64,000 nt of DNA from Fischerella sp. CENA71 (GCA_024239075.1 JANBVI010000053.1:153064-217063); one strand, 5' to 3'; positions 8,897-20,152 are shown, numbered from the stretch's first letter. The notes: generated by a model from the letters alone, not told the origin. Numbers and translations are program-made.

Positions 8897-9499
8897 ATGA
8901 CGAAAAGAGTGTTGTTTTCCTTAATTACTGTAGCATTACTATGTAGCGGATTTACTCGTGTCGAGGCACGTCCTCCCCAGCGCCCTCTTTCCCCAACCAA
9001 ACCAGCTCCGAATAAACCAATTAAGTCAGAATGGAAGCTATTCACTGCCCCAGATGGTAGCTTTACTGTCTTAATGCCGGGAATGCCTAAAGCGATTACC
9101 CAAACTCAACAGACCTATATGGGGGCAATAAATTTACAAGTTTTTGTTGGTCAACTAGCTAACCAAGAAGTGGCTTACGTAGTCGCATACAATGGCTTCC
9201 CCTATAGCTATGGTCAAATGACAAATCCCCAATTAATACTTAATAATGCCCAAACTTTGGCTGTTAAAGCTACCCAAAGTAATTTAATTGGACAACGTAG
9301 CATTAATAGTTCAAATGGTCATCCCGGCAAAGAAATTGAGTATATTAACTCTGCTGGGAAAATCACCAAAAACCGAATGTATGTTGCTGATGGACGTTTG
9401 TATCAAGTCATGGCGATCGCAACTACAAAACAACAGAAGACTTTATCTAAAACTATTGATGGATACTTGAATTCTTTCCAATTAGTTTTGAAAAAATGA
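8897..9499 (+). CDS. Exported protein of unknown function
   Basis: A signal peptide is clear at residues 1-25 (MTKRVLFSLITVALLCSGF...VEA). A proline-rich linker (RPPQRPLSPTKPAPNKP) follows, then one domain that begins WKLFTAPDGSFTVLMPGMPK and ends in a C-terminal helix. The phrase 'W..F..PDGSF.V..PG.P' recurs in small cyanobacterial secreted proteins whose role I do not know. No catalytic motif or cysteine pair is visible in the mature part. It is probably periplasmic or thylakoid-lumenal. The gene is monocistronic, with a tandem repeat just upstream. Confidence 0.75.
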   Translation: MTKRVLFSLITVALLCSGFTRVEARPPQRPLSPTKPAPNKPIKSEWKLFTAPDGSFTVLMPGMPKAITQTQQTYMGAINLQVFVGQLANQEVAYVVAYNGFPYSYGQMTNPQLILNNAQTLAVKATQSNLIGQRSINSSNGHPGKEIEYINSAGKITKNRMYVADGRLYQVMAIATTKQQKTLSKTIDGYLNSFQLVLKK

Positions 9500-9593
9500 G
9501 GATTAGGATTGACGCAAAGAAGACAGTGAAAGTTGGGATTGGACTTTAGAAATAACCAACAATCAACCACTAACTACTAATAACATAACAGGT

Positions 9594-11033
9594 TCAAGCG
9601 TCAAAACTGTTGATTTGAATTTCACAAGCCCTAAAAAACTGTTGTGTTACGAATTCCTCAAAACTAACTAATGGCAAACAAGAGGGATTTTTAATCAATT
9701 CTTTTGCTAATAAAAAGCCTGCAACTGTCCATGTTTGATATTTTCTTGCTTGTTTGCCTTGCAGTCGGCCTCTTCTACCGTCGTAATACTCTGGCCATTC
9801 ATCATCTCTAAGACGTTCTTGGGCAATTTCAATTGCTCTGTCTGCTAAATATACTCTTTTAGTTTTAATGGCTGCTGCTGCCAACATCCACATTAATACG
9901 GGCCAATTCCCACCGTTGTGATAAGACCAAGGTATATTCTTAGGATCGCAGCCAGTAATAATTCTATATTCTTCATTTTCCAAGGCTGGAAAAGTGATTT
10001 TCATCGGCATATCTCCGACTAAGTCATCCCAGCGTTTCTCAATTAAATTCATGATGGCTTGCGATTGTTCTTCGCTCGCAAGATCAGAAATAATTGCAAC
10101 TAAATTTCCTAATGTAAAAAAGCGGGTATCCATCTGTGATGGGCCAACATTTCCTGCTAGATAACCACCTTGTTTTGGCAGCCACCGATCTAATTCAGCA
10201 TAAGGAAGCGAATCTACATATATATTGAATTCATTAACGGCCTGTTTGCCATACTCTTCACCTTTGTAACGGTAAATAGCATTAAGACGATTTAAGTCTA
10301 TCCAGTAATGTTTACGGATATGAGCAAGTAAAATCGGTAAGCGATTATCAATAGCTGTAACAATATCTTGATTGTCTTGGCAAATTAGCAATTCTCGCCC
10401 AGCACGTAATGCTGAGTAAAATAGAGATTGTATTTCTAAAGGATGTCCGTATATACCCAGACGACGATCAATCATACAAGCACCGTCTGGAACCAATAGG
10501 GTAGGATACATATCAAAACGTGTCGCTAAGGAAAGTTCCATAATCAACTTGATTCCTTGTTGAAAATCGCTTTGATATGCCAATGAATAATCCTGGGTAG
10601 CTACTACATAAGCACGTAGCAGGATCATCCACCAAAAACATGAATCTACTGGTGTGACTCTAGCGATCGCATGTTCTCCAAAATCTGCTTCTAAATATTC
10701 TTCACCATTTTGAGATACAACTACTTTAAAGCTTGCTGGAATCATGCCTCGACCAGGTTTGTAGGCATCTAATTGATTTTCTTTTGGCTGTAGCTTTAAA
10801 GTTACTTCTAGAAAGTTACGAACAATTTCTGTTCTACCTTGAACGAGAAATAGTAGACCAGAAGAAACAAAATCGCGAATAAAACATTGATCGTAATTGA
10901 GCGCATCTATTGTACTATCAATGGCAGCGAGTGTCCCAACTGGACGACCTTGATAGTACATAATCGATTTTTCTAAAACTTCCCAAGCTTCTCTTTCTAC
11001 ATTTTCAATTGTTGCCAAATCTTCTAATTGCAT
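9594..11033 (-). CDS. inv: Neutral/alkaline invertase (glycoside hydrolase family 100)
   Basis: It hydrolyses sucrose to glucose and fructose in the cytoplasm. The 479-residue protein is full length for the family and reads as GH100 throughout. Visible stretches are [19 protein letters not shown] near residue 40, [13 protein letters not shown] near 130, and [16 protein letters not shown] near 365, the active-site region of plant and cyanobacterial neutral invertases. Heterocystous cyanobacteria have one or two such enzymes, one of them important in heterocysts; which one this is cannot be told here. ATG 11033 starts it. The gene faces away from a 1.9-kb gap that must hold its promoter. Confidence 0.93.
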   Translation of the reverse strand: MQLEDLATIENVEREAWEVLEKSIMYYQGRPVGTLAAIDSTIDALNYDQCFIRDFVSSGLLFLVQGRTEIVRNFLEVTLKLQPKENQLDAYKPGRGMIPASFKVVVSQNGEEYLEADFGEHAIARVTPVDSCFWWMILLRAYVVATQDYSLAYQSDFQQGIKLIMELSLATRFDMYPTLLVPDGACMIDRRLGIYGHPLEIQSLFYSALRAGRELLICQDNQDIVTAIDNRLPILLAHIRKHYWIDLNRLNAIYRYKGEEYGKQAVNEFNIYVDSLPYAELDRWLPKQGGYLAGNVGPSQMDTRFFTLGNLVAIISDLASEEQSQAIMNLIEKRWDDLVGDMPMKITFPALENEEYRIITGCDPKNIPWSYHNGGNWPVLMWMLAAAAIKTKRVYLADRAIEIAQERLRDDEWPEYYDGRRGRLQGKQARKYQTWTVAGFLLAKELIKNPSCLPLVSFEEFVTQQFFRACEIQINSFDA

Positions 11034-12911
11034 CGTCTCAATATCTCCATATGAATTTTAAAGTTAATAGATAAAATTTAGTTTTTTCATTTCAATTTTT
11101 TCATCCTGATCAACAGTTTTTTAATTCAAAAACAAAGATAAATGCTAATTTAAAAAATCTTTTCACTGTTTAAACAATCAATTTTATTAATTTTTATGAT
11201 TTTTTATTATTTGCAATTTTAGCCTGAAAAAACGCATTTCTTGCTATTTTAATAAAAATAGCCAAGAAACCTGCTTGTTATAACCAAGCTCAATATATTA
11301 TTTAACACTTGGAGATTTCTCAGGATTTAATTACTTTTTACCATACAAAAACATATATGATACTAATTCTTCGTGAAGCTGCATAGAATTTTACCCCTCA
11401 CCAACCCTCCCCGATGTCTTGGGGAGGGTGCGCGTTAGCGCGGGTGGGATATTTGTATGCGTCTTCATATTAAATTGGTATGAGTATGAGTTTAATTTTT
11501 TGTAAATTTAAATACTTTAACAACAGAAGTACTTTTAGCTGTAAATAAATAATTTACTAACATATTAAAATTTATAACTATTTTTCATAATATGCAATAG
11601 TAATTTTAAAAATCATTTTTGATATTTAACATAGTAATTAATTTTACTTTTTATCTGCTAATCTTCTGTATAAAGAAATAAATTTAACTTAATATAGTGC
11701 ATCCAAAAATACACATTTAACCAAAAAACAATATATTTTGAAAATGAGCTATTTCAAGTAAATAACACATTTCATCATAGATAAATTATCGTCATACATT
11801 TCAAATATTTTTGATGAGCGGTAATTTTTTTCTTAATTCTTCTTTGCTAATTACCCCAAATAGTGGTCTAATAAAGCTATGCTAATCAGCAAGTTTACTG
11901 ATCAAAGTTTTTTTATGAGAGTTAGGAAAGAATGCAATCGTACAATGACCAAATAGATTAGAACGAAATTTTAGCTTCTTCGCCCTTATTATGGGAGTGC
12001 GATCGCATACTAAAAAGTTGGTAGATACAAAAAAGTAACTAGCTACACAAATGGCTATTCTGATAAACAACTAGATGAGAGAAGTGTTTATATTAAAAAA
12101 GCATATTATTTTGTAGCTATTGTTACTTGTATCATATCAAATTTCCGAAGTACATCAAGTACGGAAAACAAATATTTCCCAAAAATCTTCTTAAATCTTC
12201 CGGATAACAACTAAAGTTTCTGTATTTTACAAACAGAGGGAGTTCTGTATGGAAAAACTCCTAGTTCCCTGGATTAATAATTAAAAAACAATAAAGTTAA
12301 ATTCCGCGACCTAGCAATGTGCGCCCAGCGTGGCTGTTTGGAAAATCAAGGGTCTAAAGCCTGCCTTTGTTTAGAGGATTTGTTTCTTTCTCCACGACTG
12401 AGCATTGCCTGATACAAGAATCAACACAATAGAATTGCCTGTGTAGACTTCCAAAAATTTAACCCACCTTGCTTTAGTGATATAAATTTTAAAGCTATAT
12501 AGTTAAGCTACGATTAAGTAATATTTTGATTTGAGGTATTAATTTAGTATTCACAAATCTGGATTAGGTAATAAAAATAAAAAAGAAATCAAGAAGTCTT
12601 AGTCAAAATGACGATTTGAAAGTATTTGAGTCCACAAATAATAAACTCTTTGGCTAAAAGACTTGAAAAGTATTTATGGACGGTTTATATCAATAGTGGA
12701 AATAACTATAATAAGCGTACTAAATAGTATGATAGAAAATCTCACTTAATATTAATCGCAAATCCAATTTAATGAATTTAGATTATCTTATCATAAATAT
12801 TTATTTATTTAATTAAAATTACTTATTGTCTTAGAAAAATATTCCTAAGTAAACATATGAATTTGATTAATTGTACGGAAAAATAAAAAATAAACTCAAA
12901 AGGAAAAATTT
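11034..12911. other. 1.9-kb AT-rich region without protein genes
   Basis: This very AT-rich gap separates the 5' ends of the divergent invertase gene and the unknown gene at 12912. I find no frame with protein character. It contains a 9-bp G/C hairpin (11404-11412 with 11421-11429) within a dispersed repeat. Another hairpin pairs GGAGTT and AACTCC at 12239-12261. A candidate structured RNA near 12.3-12.4 kb is listed separately. The rest is unexplained. Confidence 0.6.
12311..12410 (+). ncRNA. Candidate rod-like structured RNA (strand uncertain)
   Basis: Four nested complementary pairs occur in order: GCAATG 12314-12319 with CATTGC 12403-12408; CGTGG 12329-12333 with CCACG 12392-12396; AAATC 12343-12347 with GATTT 12377-12381; TCTAAA 12353-12358 with TTTAGA 12370-12375. 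This is a rod with internal loops, a shape like 6S RNA, in the most GC-balanced patch of the gap. A small hairpin (ACACA with TGTGT) follows at 12424-12443. It rests on pairing alone; no promoter or terminator was pinned down. Confidence 0.35.
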
Positions 12912-13997
12912 ATGCTTAAAACAGTAGAAACTGTTAAAAATGCTCCGGTAGAACGCTTGCTCAAGCTTTGGGCAAAACGTTATACACTAGATTTCTCTCG
13001 TGTCTCACTAGACAAGTATGTTCATACTAGTTTAGTGGCAACCGCTTCACCAGAGGGACGAGCTTTTACATCTGCTAGGTTGACAAAGAATCTATTAGAT
13101 ATTAATTGCCAAATGGGATGTATACAAGCGAAAAGTTTTTATAGTTATATCCCCAACATTGTAGATTTGAATGAAGCAAGACTGATAACTCAATTTGCTT
13201 TTCGAGTATATAAAAAAACACTTGAATTTTACGAAAAAAACTCTCTTCAAGCACATTTATCAACAACAGAAATATTTGAAAGTAATAATATTGTCACATT
13301 TGGGATGGCAGAAATCACCGAATTAGCCTATTTACTTGAACCAGTATTACTTTTATTTCAAGAGCAGCACATAATTTCCAAAGACTGGCGTTCTCTTGGC
13401 TTTATGACTACGCAAATAAATTTTACAAATCAGTTAATTCTCAAAAAACTTACGTCAACAGAAAAAATATTACTAACTCCCTACTTAAAATTTGTTGAAG
13501 AACAAGTTGCCATGCCTTGGCAACAAGTCTGTGCTAGCGCTACCAAGTATGAGGTAGATTCACCGGAATTCAAGCTTGTAGAACAGATGATGTTAGCTAC
13601 ACCAGAGATTGCTGAATCGATTTATCGTCAACTGGTGGATTTATTACCCAATCACTATAGCCGCAGGGGAGAATTGACTAACCCAAGTATCAAACACTCT
13701 TGCCTTCGTGACTTGAATATGTTTCAAGCTTACTTGTGGTTGTGTTTTTTAGAAAAGAGCATGGAATCCATAGAAAGGGAACTTCTACCTTTGTGTGTGA
13801 TGGTTGTCAAGGGTGTGGGCATTAAATGGGAAATGACAGAAAAATGGTGTCAACTCTTGGTAGATGAAATTAGCAGCCACCTGAACGCAGAACAGAAGAT
13901 GTTATTGTGGCCTTATCTACAAGAAATGCAACAGCTATTTTTGAGGGAGCGATCGCGTTTGGGTTATAAAGAAGAATTAGCTGGCGGTGTAGTTTAA
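12912..13997 (+). CDS. Conserved-looking protein of unknown function
   Basis: The 361-residue soluble protein appears almost wholly alpha-helical, with no signal peptide, membrane segment or nucleotide-binding motif. I do not recognise a family. The start is supported by AAAAGGAAAAA just upstream of ATG 12912. The protein has long amphipathic helices (for example ELAYLLEPVLLLFQEQH near residue 140) and a conserved-looking C-terminus. It lies 67 nt upstream of lysS on the same strand and may be cotranscribed. Codon use looks like that of its neighbours. Confidence 0.7.
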   Translation: MLKTVETVKNAPVERLLKLWAKRYTLDFSRVSLDKYVHTSLVATASPEGRAFTSARLTKNLLDINCQMGCIQAKSFYSYIPNIVDLNEARLITQFAFRVYKKTLEFYEKNSLQAHLSTTEIFESNNIVTFGMAEITELAYLLEPVLLLFQEQHIISKDWRSLGFMTTQINFTNQLILKKLTSTEKILLTPYLKFVEEQVAMPWQQVCASATKYEVDSPEFKLVEQMMLATPEIAESIYRQLVDLLPNHYSRRGELTNPSIKHSCLRDLNMFQAYLWLCFLEKSMESIERELLPLCVMVVKGVGIKWEMTEKWCQLLVDEISSHLNAEQKMLLWPYLQEMQQLFLRERSRLGYKEELAGGVV

Positions 13998-14064
13998 CAG
14001 TTATAGTGTTGCCTACATTGCCAGCATCTATAATTAATTCTTGCCCTATGTTAGTTCGTTAATT

Positions 14065-15582
14065 ATGTCGGAAGAAGATATCCGTGCTACGCGGCTAGAG
14101 AAAGTAGAACAGTTTAGACAGTTAGGGATGAACCCCTACGCCTATCGTTGGGAATCTACCCATCACGCAGCGCAATTGCAGGAAAAATTTGCTGATTTAG
14201 CCAATGGAGAAGAAGTAGATATAGATGTAGCTGTGGCTGGGCGCATTATGGTGCGTCGCGTCTTCGGTAAACTAGCTTTCTTTGATATAGAAGATGAAAC
14301 TGGCAAAATTCAGCTTTATTTAGACAAAAACCGCGTCCAAGCAGGTATGGCAGATGTTGATGCTAATGCCTTTAATCATCTCAAACAGCTTACAGATGTT
14401 GGTGACTTCTTGGGTGCAAAAGGAACAATTAAACGGACTGAAAAGGGCGAATTATCAGTTTATGTTAAAGAATATACAATATTAACTAAATCTCTGTTGC
14501 CCTTGCCTGATAAGTGGCATGGTTTGACAGATGTAGCTAAACGTTATCGGCAACGCTACGTAGACTTAATCGTTAACCCAGAAGTTCGGCAAACTTTCCG
14601 CCGTCGCGCTCAAATTACTGCTGGTATTCGTAGATACTTAGAGGAACGTGATTTCTTGGAAATTGAAACTCCTGTTTTACAAGCAGAAGCAGGAGGTGCA
14701 GATGCGCGGCCATTTATTACCCACCACAACACCTTAGATATGGAGTTGTATTTGCGGATTGCCACAGAACTCCATCTCAAGCGATTGATTGTCGGTGGGT
14801 TTGAAAAAGTATTTGAACTAGGACGGATTTTCCGTAATGAAGGAATTTCTACCCGTCATAATCCAGAATTTACTACGGTGGAAATTTACCAAGCCTACGC
14901 CGACTACAACGATATGATGGCGCTAACGGAAGGAATTATTACTAGTGTTGCCCAAGAAACACTCGGCACATTACAAATTACCTACCAAGGACAAGCAGTT
15001 GATTTAACACCACCTTGGCGTCGTGTTACCATGCATGATCTTGTACAAGAATATACAGGATTAGATTTCCGATCCTTCCAAAGCTTGGAAGCAGCTAAAA
15101 CTGCATCTAAAAACGCTGGATTAGAAAAAATAGAAGATTGTCCTTCTATTGGTAAGCTGCTGAATGAAGCCTTTGAACAAAAAATAGAGGCTAACTTAAT
15201 TCAGCCTACTTTTGTAATTGACTATCCCGTCGAAATTTCACCCTTGGCAAAACCGCACCGTTCTCAGCCTGGTTTGGTGGAACGTTTTGAATTATTTATT
15301 GTTGGGCGCGAAACAGCCAACAGTTTTTCAGAACTTACCGATCCCATTGATCAACGCCAACGCTTAGAAGAACAAGCAGCCCGCAAAGCCGCAGGTGATT
15401 TAGAAGCTCAAGGAGTAGATGAAGACTTCCTAACAGCCTTAGAATACGGAATGCCTCCCACTGGAGGCTTAGGAATTGGTATTGACAGATTAGTAATGTT
15501 GCTGACTGACTGTGCTAGCATCCGGGATGCGATCGCCTTCCCCCTACTCAAACCAGAAAAATCTGAACAAATTGGAGAATAG
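14065..15582 (+). CDS. lysS: Lysyl-tRNA synthetase, class II
   Basis: It charges tRNA-Lys. The N-terminal OB-fold anticodon-binding domain spans about residues 60-150 ([21 protein letters not shown]). The class II core follows, with motif 2 [26 protein letters not shown] and motif 3 [14 protein letters not shown] near the C-terminus. The frame opens with TTG at 14041, but ATG 14065 gives the usual [14 protein letters not shown] start and 505 residues, so it is preferred. No strong Shine-Dalgarno is visible. Confidence 0.96.
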   Translation: MSEEDIRATRLEKVEQFRQLGMNPYAYRWESTHHAAQLQEKFADLANGEEVDIDVAVAGRIMVRRVFGKLAFFDIEDETGKIQLYLDKNRVQAGMADVDANAFNHLKQLTDVGDFLGAKGTIKRTEKGELSVYVKEYTILTKSLLPLPDKWHGLTDVAKRYRQRYVDLIVNPEVRQTFRRRAQITAGIRRYLEERDFLEIETPVLQAEAGGADARPFITHHNTLDMELYLRIATELHLKRLIVGGFEKVFELGRIFRNEGISTRHNPEFTTVEIYQAYADYNDMMALTEGIITSVAQETLGTLQITYQGQAVDLTPPWRRVTMHDLVQEYTGLDFRSFQSLEAAKTASKNAGLEKIEDCPSIGKLLNEAFEQKIEANLIQPTFVIDYPVEISPLAKPHRSQPGLVERFELFIVGRETANSFSELTDPIDQRQRLEEQAARKAAGDLEAQGVDEDFLTALEYGMPPTGGLGIGIDRLVMLLTDCASIRDAIAFPLLKPEKSEQIGE

Positions 15583-15616
15583 GAATACGGGATAGGAGAT
15601 CAAAGATCAGGTATAA

Positions 15617-15680
15617 ATCAGTTAACAGTTAACAGTTAACAGTAATCAGGTTAATTTGATAACTGATAACTGATAAGTCC
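15617..15680. repeat. Short tandem repeats between lysS and yebC
   Basis: It contains three GTTAACA units followed by three TGATAAC/TAACTGA units, i.e. heptanucleotide repeats of the type common in heterocystous cyanobacteria. It is followed by C-rich 'cccctttcccc' repeats to about 15725. Confidence 0.8.
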
Positions 15681-15750
15681 CCCTTCCAATCTCCAATCCC
15701 CTTTCCCCTTTCCCCTTTCCCCGATCCCTAACTGATAACTGTTTCAAAGT

Positions 15751-16506
15751 ATGGCAGGACATAGTAAATGGGCAAATATTAAACGCCAAAAAGCAGTAGT
15801 GGATGCCAAAAAGGGTAAGACATTTACTCAACTTTCACGGGCAATTATTATTGCTGCTCGTAGTGGTATTCCAGATCCAGCAGGTAATTTTCAACTGCGG
15901 ACAGCGATCGACAAAGCCAAAGCGGCGGGTATTCCCAATGAAAATATTGAAAGAGCGATCGCTAAAGGTGCGGGAACTTTTGCAGGTGATGGATCTCAAC
16001 TTGAAGCTATTCGTTACGAAGGTTATGGCCCTGGGGGCGTTGCTGTTTTAATCGAAGCCTTGACAGACAATCGTAATCGTACCGCAGCTGACTTACGCGC
16101 CGCCTTCAGCAAAAATGGCGGTAATCTTGGTGAAACAGGATGTGTCAGTTGGATGTTTGATCAAAAAGGTGTTTGTATTGTTGAGGGAGTAGAGGATGAA
16201 GAAAAACTTTTAGAAGCATCCCTAGAAGGTGGCGCAGAATCTTACGAGATGACCGATAAGAATAGTAGTGAGGTTTTTACTGAGGTGACAAACTTAGAAA
16301 ACCTCAACCAAACTCTCAAAGAAAATAATTTTCAGGTAACAGACGCCGAACTACGTTGGATTCCGAATAACAACGTTGAAGTTAACAACCCAGAACAAGC
16401 GCGATCGCTACTTAAATTAATAGATACTTTAGAAGGCTTGGATGATGTGCAGAACGTCACCGCCAACTTTGAAATGTCAGAAGAATTAATGGCTGTCATG
16501 TCTTAG
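15751..16506 (+). CDS. YebC/PmpR (TACO1) family protein
   Basis: The protein begins with the diagnostic [23 protein letters not shown], then [12 protein letters not shown] and a C-terminal [19 protein letters not shown]. It has 251 residues, full length. YebC-family proteins are DNA-binding regulators or ribosome-associated factors that help translation through proline stretches; which role applies here is not visible. It lies 168 nt after lysS, separated by repeats. A good terminator lies about 180 nt downstream. Confidence 0.94.
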   Translation: MAGHSKWANIKRQKAVVDAKKGKTFTQLSRAIIIAARSGIPDPAGNFQLRTAIDKAKAAGIPNENIERAIAKGAGTFAGDGSQLEAIRYEGYGPGGVAVLIEALTDNRNRTAADLRAAFSKNGGNLGETGCVSWMFDQKGVCIVEGVEDEEKLLEASLEGGAESYEMTDKNSSEVFTEVTNLENLNQTLKENNFQVTDAELRWIPNNNVEVNNPEQARSLLKLIDTLEGLDDVQNVTANFEMSEELMAVMS

Positions 16507-16686
16507 CTTAAATTGCAATAGGAATTTCACATTAATTACACAGCACCGACATATTAGTTTGAGATATTGATATTGTTGATGACCAAATGTTAGTAACAGG
16601 TAGTGCCAAGCAACCAACAGCTAACCATTAACAATCAATAACAAGTAACTTTATCTTACTCTTCAACACACTTAAACACGGTTTTT

Positions 16687-16723
16687 ACCCTACTGCGTAT
16701 CTCATGCACCAGTAGGGTTTTTT
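16687..16723 (+). terminator. Intrinsic terminator downstream of the YebC gene
   Basis: A 9-bp perfect stem, ACCCTACTG (16687-16695) with CAGTAGGGT (16710-16718), is followed by six T residues (16718-16723). The truncated MITE copy starts 3 nt later. Confidence 0.85.
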
Positions 16724-16726
16724 ATT

Positions 16727-16802
16727 GGCGTTGCTGAATAAGGAGATGATTTAGGCTGACACGGAGACGGGGAGATGCGATGACACGGTGATTATTTTTT
16801 AT
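16727..16802. mobile_element. Truncated copy of the 112-bp MITE
   Basis: It is identical to 6741-6816 over 76 bp except for one base (A for G at position 18). The right third with the second inverted repeat is missing, and no flanking duplication can be identified. It sits directly after the YebC-gene terminator. Confidence 0.85.
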
Positions 16803-16917
16803 TTAATACCCTCTTCTTAAATTTTTAATTTTTAATTTTTAATTGTTTACTCCCCCTTGTCCTCTACGGCGCGATCGCGTAAAAATAATAATTAAAACGC
16901 TGTAATTTGTCTTAACA

Positions 16918-18201
16918 ATGGCGCAAGCACAGCTTCCACAAACTTTTTTCCCAAACCAGGTAGCTACAAGTAAACGGGAATACGACTATGATTTGGTCAT
17001 AGTCGGCGGCGGAATTATCGGCCTCACCTTAGCATCTGCTTTTAAGAACTCAGGATTGAGTATCCTGCTGATTGAAGCCAAACCAGAATCCGCAGCAGTA
17101 GCCAAGGGACAAGCTTACGCCGTACATATGCTGTCGGCGCTAATTTATCAAGGTATTGGAGTCTGGGACAAAATCTTACCCCAAATTGAAACTTACCGCC
17201 GCGTCCGGCTTTCTGATGCTGATCACCCAAATGTGGTGGAATTTACCACAGCAGACATCAATAAACAAGATTTGGGTTATGTGGCGGAACACCAAGCACT
17301 GTTGTATCCTCTACGTGAGTTTGTCAAAGAATGTCCAAATGTGACTTATTTGTGTCCAGCAGAAGTCATAAGTACTCATTATCACCAGGACACAGCTACA
17401 ATCAACATCAAAGTCGCCGGAGAAATACGGACAGTCCGTAGCAAATTGGTAGTAGCTGCTGATGGTTCGCGATCGGCTATTCGGCAAGCTGCTGGGATTA
17501 AAACTCGTGGTTGGAAATACTGGCAATCCTGCATTGTGGCATTTGTCAAACCAGAAAAACCACATAATCATACTGCCTACGAAAAATTTTGGTCTAGTGG
17601 CCCCTTCGCAATTTTACCTTTACCGGGAAATCGTTGTCGCATTGTCTGGACTGCCCCCCATGAAGAAGCAAAAGCCTTGTGTGCTTTGGATGATGAGCAA
17701 TTTCTCCGAGAATTAAGTCGGCGTTTTGGTAATCAGCTGGGTAAACTGGAATTGCTTGGCGATCGCTTTATTTTTCAGGTACAACTCATGCAAAGCGATC
17801 GTTACGCCCTACACCGATTAGCTTTGGTGGGTGATGCAGCACACAATTGTCATCCCGTGGGTGGCCAAGGTTTAAACTTGGGTATCCGCGATGCAGCAGC
17901 CTTAGCCCAAGTGATTCAAAAAGCACATCAAGCTGGTAAAGACATCGGTGATATAAAAATCCTCAAACAGTACGAACGTTGGCGGAAAAGGGAAAACCTA
18001 ACTATTCTAGGTTTTACAGATTTATTAGATAGAGTCTTTTCTAATACATTTTTACCCGTAATGCTAGTTCGTCGTCTTGGGTTATGGGTAATGCAGCGAG
18101 TACCAATCTTGAAAATATATACTCTCAAATTAATGATTGGCTTGAAAGGACGCACTCCCGAATTAGCCCAACATTATATAGCATTCCTAAATCATTCGTG
18201 A
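16918..18201 (+). CDS. FAD-dependent monooxygenase, UbiH/UbiF/COQ6 family
   Basis: This is a flavoprotein hydroxylase. The FAD dinucleotide motif is VIVGGGIIGLTLA near residue 25. The DG motif is VVAADGSRSAIR near residue 180. The ribityl-binding motif is ALVGDAAHNCHPVGGQGLNLGIRDA near residue 300 (first 20 residues diagnostic). In bacteria the family hydroxylates quinone rings; cyanobacterial members are probably linked to quinone or prenyl-lipid metabolism, which is inference. The stop codon lies inside the dispersed TTCGTGAACAACAATATC repeat, so the extreme C-terminus may have been altered by it. Confidence 0.88.
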   Translation: MAQAQLPQTFFPNQVATSKREYDYDLVIVGGGIIGLTLASAFKNSGLSILLIEAKPESAAVAKGQAYAVHMLSALIYQGIGVWDKILPQIETYRRVRLSDADHPNVVEFTTADINKQDLGYVAEHQALLYPLREFVKECPNVTYLCPAEVISTHYHQDTATINIKVAGEIRTVRSKLVVAADGSRSAIRQAAGIKTRGWKYWQSCIVAFVKPEKPHNHTAYEKFWSSGPFAILPLPGNRCRIVWTAPHEEAKALCALDDEQFLRELSRRFGNQLGKLELLGDRFIFQVQLMQSDRYALHRLALVGDAAHNCHPVGGQGLNLGIRDAAALAQVIQKAHQAGKDIGDIKILKQYERWRKRENLTILGFTDLLDRVFSNTFLPVMLVRRLGLWVMQRVPILKIYTLKLMIGLKGRTPELAQHYIAFLNHS

Positions 18202-18871
18202 ACAACAATATCTCCGAACTTAGCGATCGCCAGTGAATCAGCGATCTGGGATATTATACGATTTTGAATTTTGGATTACTCTGTCGAGTAGCCACGGAGT
18301 GGCTACTTGCACGCCTGTCGCTAACGCGCTTACCAAAGGTAGCCGCATCGAAGCGCGTCTATAGATTTTGGACTGAGAAACTCTTTATACATAAGAGTTC
18401 TGTAAGTCCATCTGTCACATTCTTTTTTCAAATTCATCTTACCCCTACTCGCCAGTTTTATTCTTCAAGAAGTTGGGGTTTATGTTTTTAATTTTTACAA
18501 CTCATACCATGTTTGATTAAACACTTATGCAATACTGACAGATTCAGGGTTTTTTGTCATAATTTTGGGTTTGTAGAGACGTTGCAGTTCAATGTCTCTA
18601 TTTTATTTAACTTTTTACTATGTTATTGGAGTTTCTACTTAAATAATAATACTTAAAAAGCATTCTTTTTTTTATCTTATTAAAGTAAAAAATGATACTC
18701 GTACAACTAAGCCATAAGTATTAAATTTTACTCAAATTTTAATAGCAAAGCACTGACATTGAGACAATCCAAGGAGAAAATTCAGATAGAAGTGCAATCT
18801 CTACCTGGAATGATTTTCAGGAAAAATTTGCTGAATTAGCCGGAAGCAAGGGTTGTTTTGATTAATTTGTT
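18202..18871. other. Intergenic region with dispersed repeats
   Basis: This is a 670-bp spacer. It holds the tail of the TTCGTGAACAACAATATC repeat (18193-18212), a patch around 18280-18362 with inverted GTAGCCAC/GTGGCTAC and repeated gcgcgt/acgcgc sequences, and a small pair AGAGACGTT/TGTCTCT at 18576-18600. No protein gene is seen. Confidence 0.65.
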
Positions 18872-20152
18872 ATGCGGATTTTAATTTACTCTTATAACTA
18901 CTACCCAGAACCAATAGGGATAGCCCCCCTAATGACTGAATTAGCAGAGGGACTCGTTAAACGAGGACATCAAGTACGTGTAGTGACTGCTATGCCAAAC
19001 TACCCAGAACGTCGAATATACGACGGGTATAAAAAAAAGTTGTATATGACCGAATATAAAAATGGCGTTCAAATTCAACGCAGTTATGTTTGGATTCGCC
19101 CTCAACCGAACCTTCTAGATCGGATATTACTAGACGCGAGCTTTGTGATTACAAGTTTTCTACCAGCCTTGAGGGGTTGGCGTCCAGATGTAATTCTTGC
19201 GACTTCACCATCTTTACCTGTGTGTCTTCCAACAGCCTTATTAGGATGGTTACAAAATTGTCCTGTGGTATTAAACCTTCAAGATATATTGCCAGAAGCA
19301 GCGATTCATGTTGGCTTGATAAAAAATCAATTACTTGTTAAAGCCTTTACAGCATTAGAAAAATTTGCTTACCACACTGCGACAAAAATTAGTGTCATTG
19401 CTGATGGATTCGTAGAAAATTTGATAGATAAAGATGTAAAAGCGAATAAAATTGTACAAATTCCCAACTGGGTCGATGTCAATTTTATTCGTCCTTTACC
19501 AAAAGAAAATAACTCTTTCCGCAGCGAACATCAACTAAATGATAAATTTTTAGTTTTATATTCTGGTAACATTGCTTTGACTCAAGGTTTGGAAACAGTA
19601 GTAAAAGCTGCCTCTACGTTGCAACATATTCCAGATATTAAGTTTGTAATTGTAGGAGAGGCAAAAGGTCTACAAAGATTGCAGCAAGAATGCCAAAAAT
19701 GTGGTGCAGATAACGTTTTATTGCTGCCTTTTCAACCCCGTGAACAATTACCAGAGATGTTGGCTGCTGCTGATCTTGGTTTGGTAGTACAAAAGAAAAA
19801 TGTGATATCCTTCAACATGCCATCCAAAATTCAAGTTTTACTTGCCAGTGGTAAAGCATTAATTGCATCTGTACCTGATAACGGTACTGCTGCGAGAGCA
19901 ATAAGACAAAGCGGCGGCGGTGTTGTTGTCCCTCCAGAAGATCCCGATGCTCTAGCTAGGGCAATTTTGGATTTGTACCAACATCCTCCAAAAGTTAAAA
20001 CTCTCGGTTATAACAGTCGCCAATTTGCCGTTGAACAATATTCTTTTGAGCAAGCTTTAAATTATTATGAGTCTTTGTTCTACACAATGATTGCTGATAG
20101 TCCAGCAATTGAATCCACTGTTGTTTCTAAACAAGAAGTTAAAATCAGTTAA
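18872..20152 (+). CDS. Glycosyltransferase family 4, WcaI-like
   Basis: A GT-B glycosyltransferase with the N-terminal MRILIYSYNYYPEPIGIAPL and VTAMPNYP, typical of colanic-acid-type WcaI proteins. The GT4 donor-binding half starts near residue 225 (FLVLYSGNIALTQGLETV). A conserved ADLGLVVQ..NMPSKIQVLLASGKALIA region lies near residues 300-330, with SK in the nucleotide-sugar site. It probably adds a sugar to a lipid-linked exopolysaccharide precursor at the cytoplasmic membrane face, which would fit the two sugar transferases in this window. It stands alone. ATG 18872 lacks a good Shine-Dalgarno. Confidence 0.87.
   Translation: MRILIYSYNYYPEPIGIAPLMTELAEGLVKRGHQVRVVTAMPNYPERRIYDGYKKKLYMTEYKNGVQIQRSYVWIRPQPNLLDRILLDASFVITSFLPALRGWRPDVILATSPSLPVCLPTALLGWLQNCPVVLNLQDILPEAAIHVGLIKNQLLVKAFTALEKFAYHTATKISVIADGFVENLIDKDVKANKIVQIPNWVDVNFIRPLPKENNSFRSEHQLNDKFLVLYSGNIALTQGLETVVKAASTLQHIPDIKFVIVGEAKGLQRLQQECQKCGADNVLLLPFQPREQLPEMLAAADLGLVVQKKNVISFNMPSKIQVLLASGKALIASVPDNGTAARAIRQSGGGVVVPPEDPDALARAILDLYQHPPKVKTLGYNSRQFAVEQYSFEQALNYYESLFYTMIADSPAIESTVVSKQEVKIS

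Noticed and set aside
11882-12070. Minus-strand 62-residue open frame in the 1.9-kb gap
   Set aside because: Low-complexity composition, no Shine-Dalgarno, no domain, no supporting context; expected by chance in AT-rich DNA.
15583-15750. Short repeats considered as a CRISPR array
   Set aside because: Units are 7 bp without spacers; they are heptanucleotide tandem repeats. The same applies to 26752-26822 and 30229-30307.
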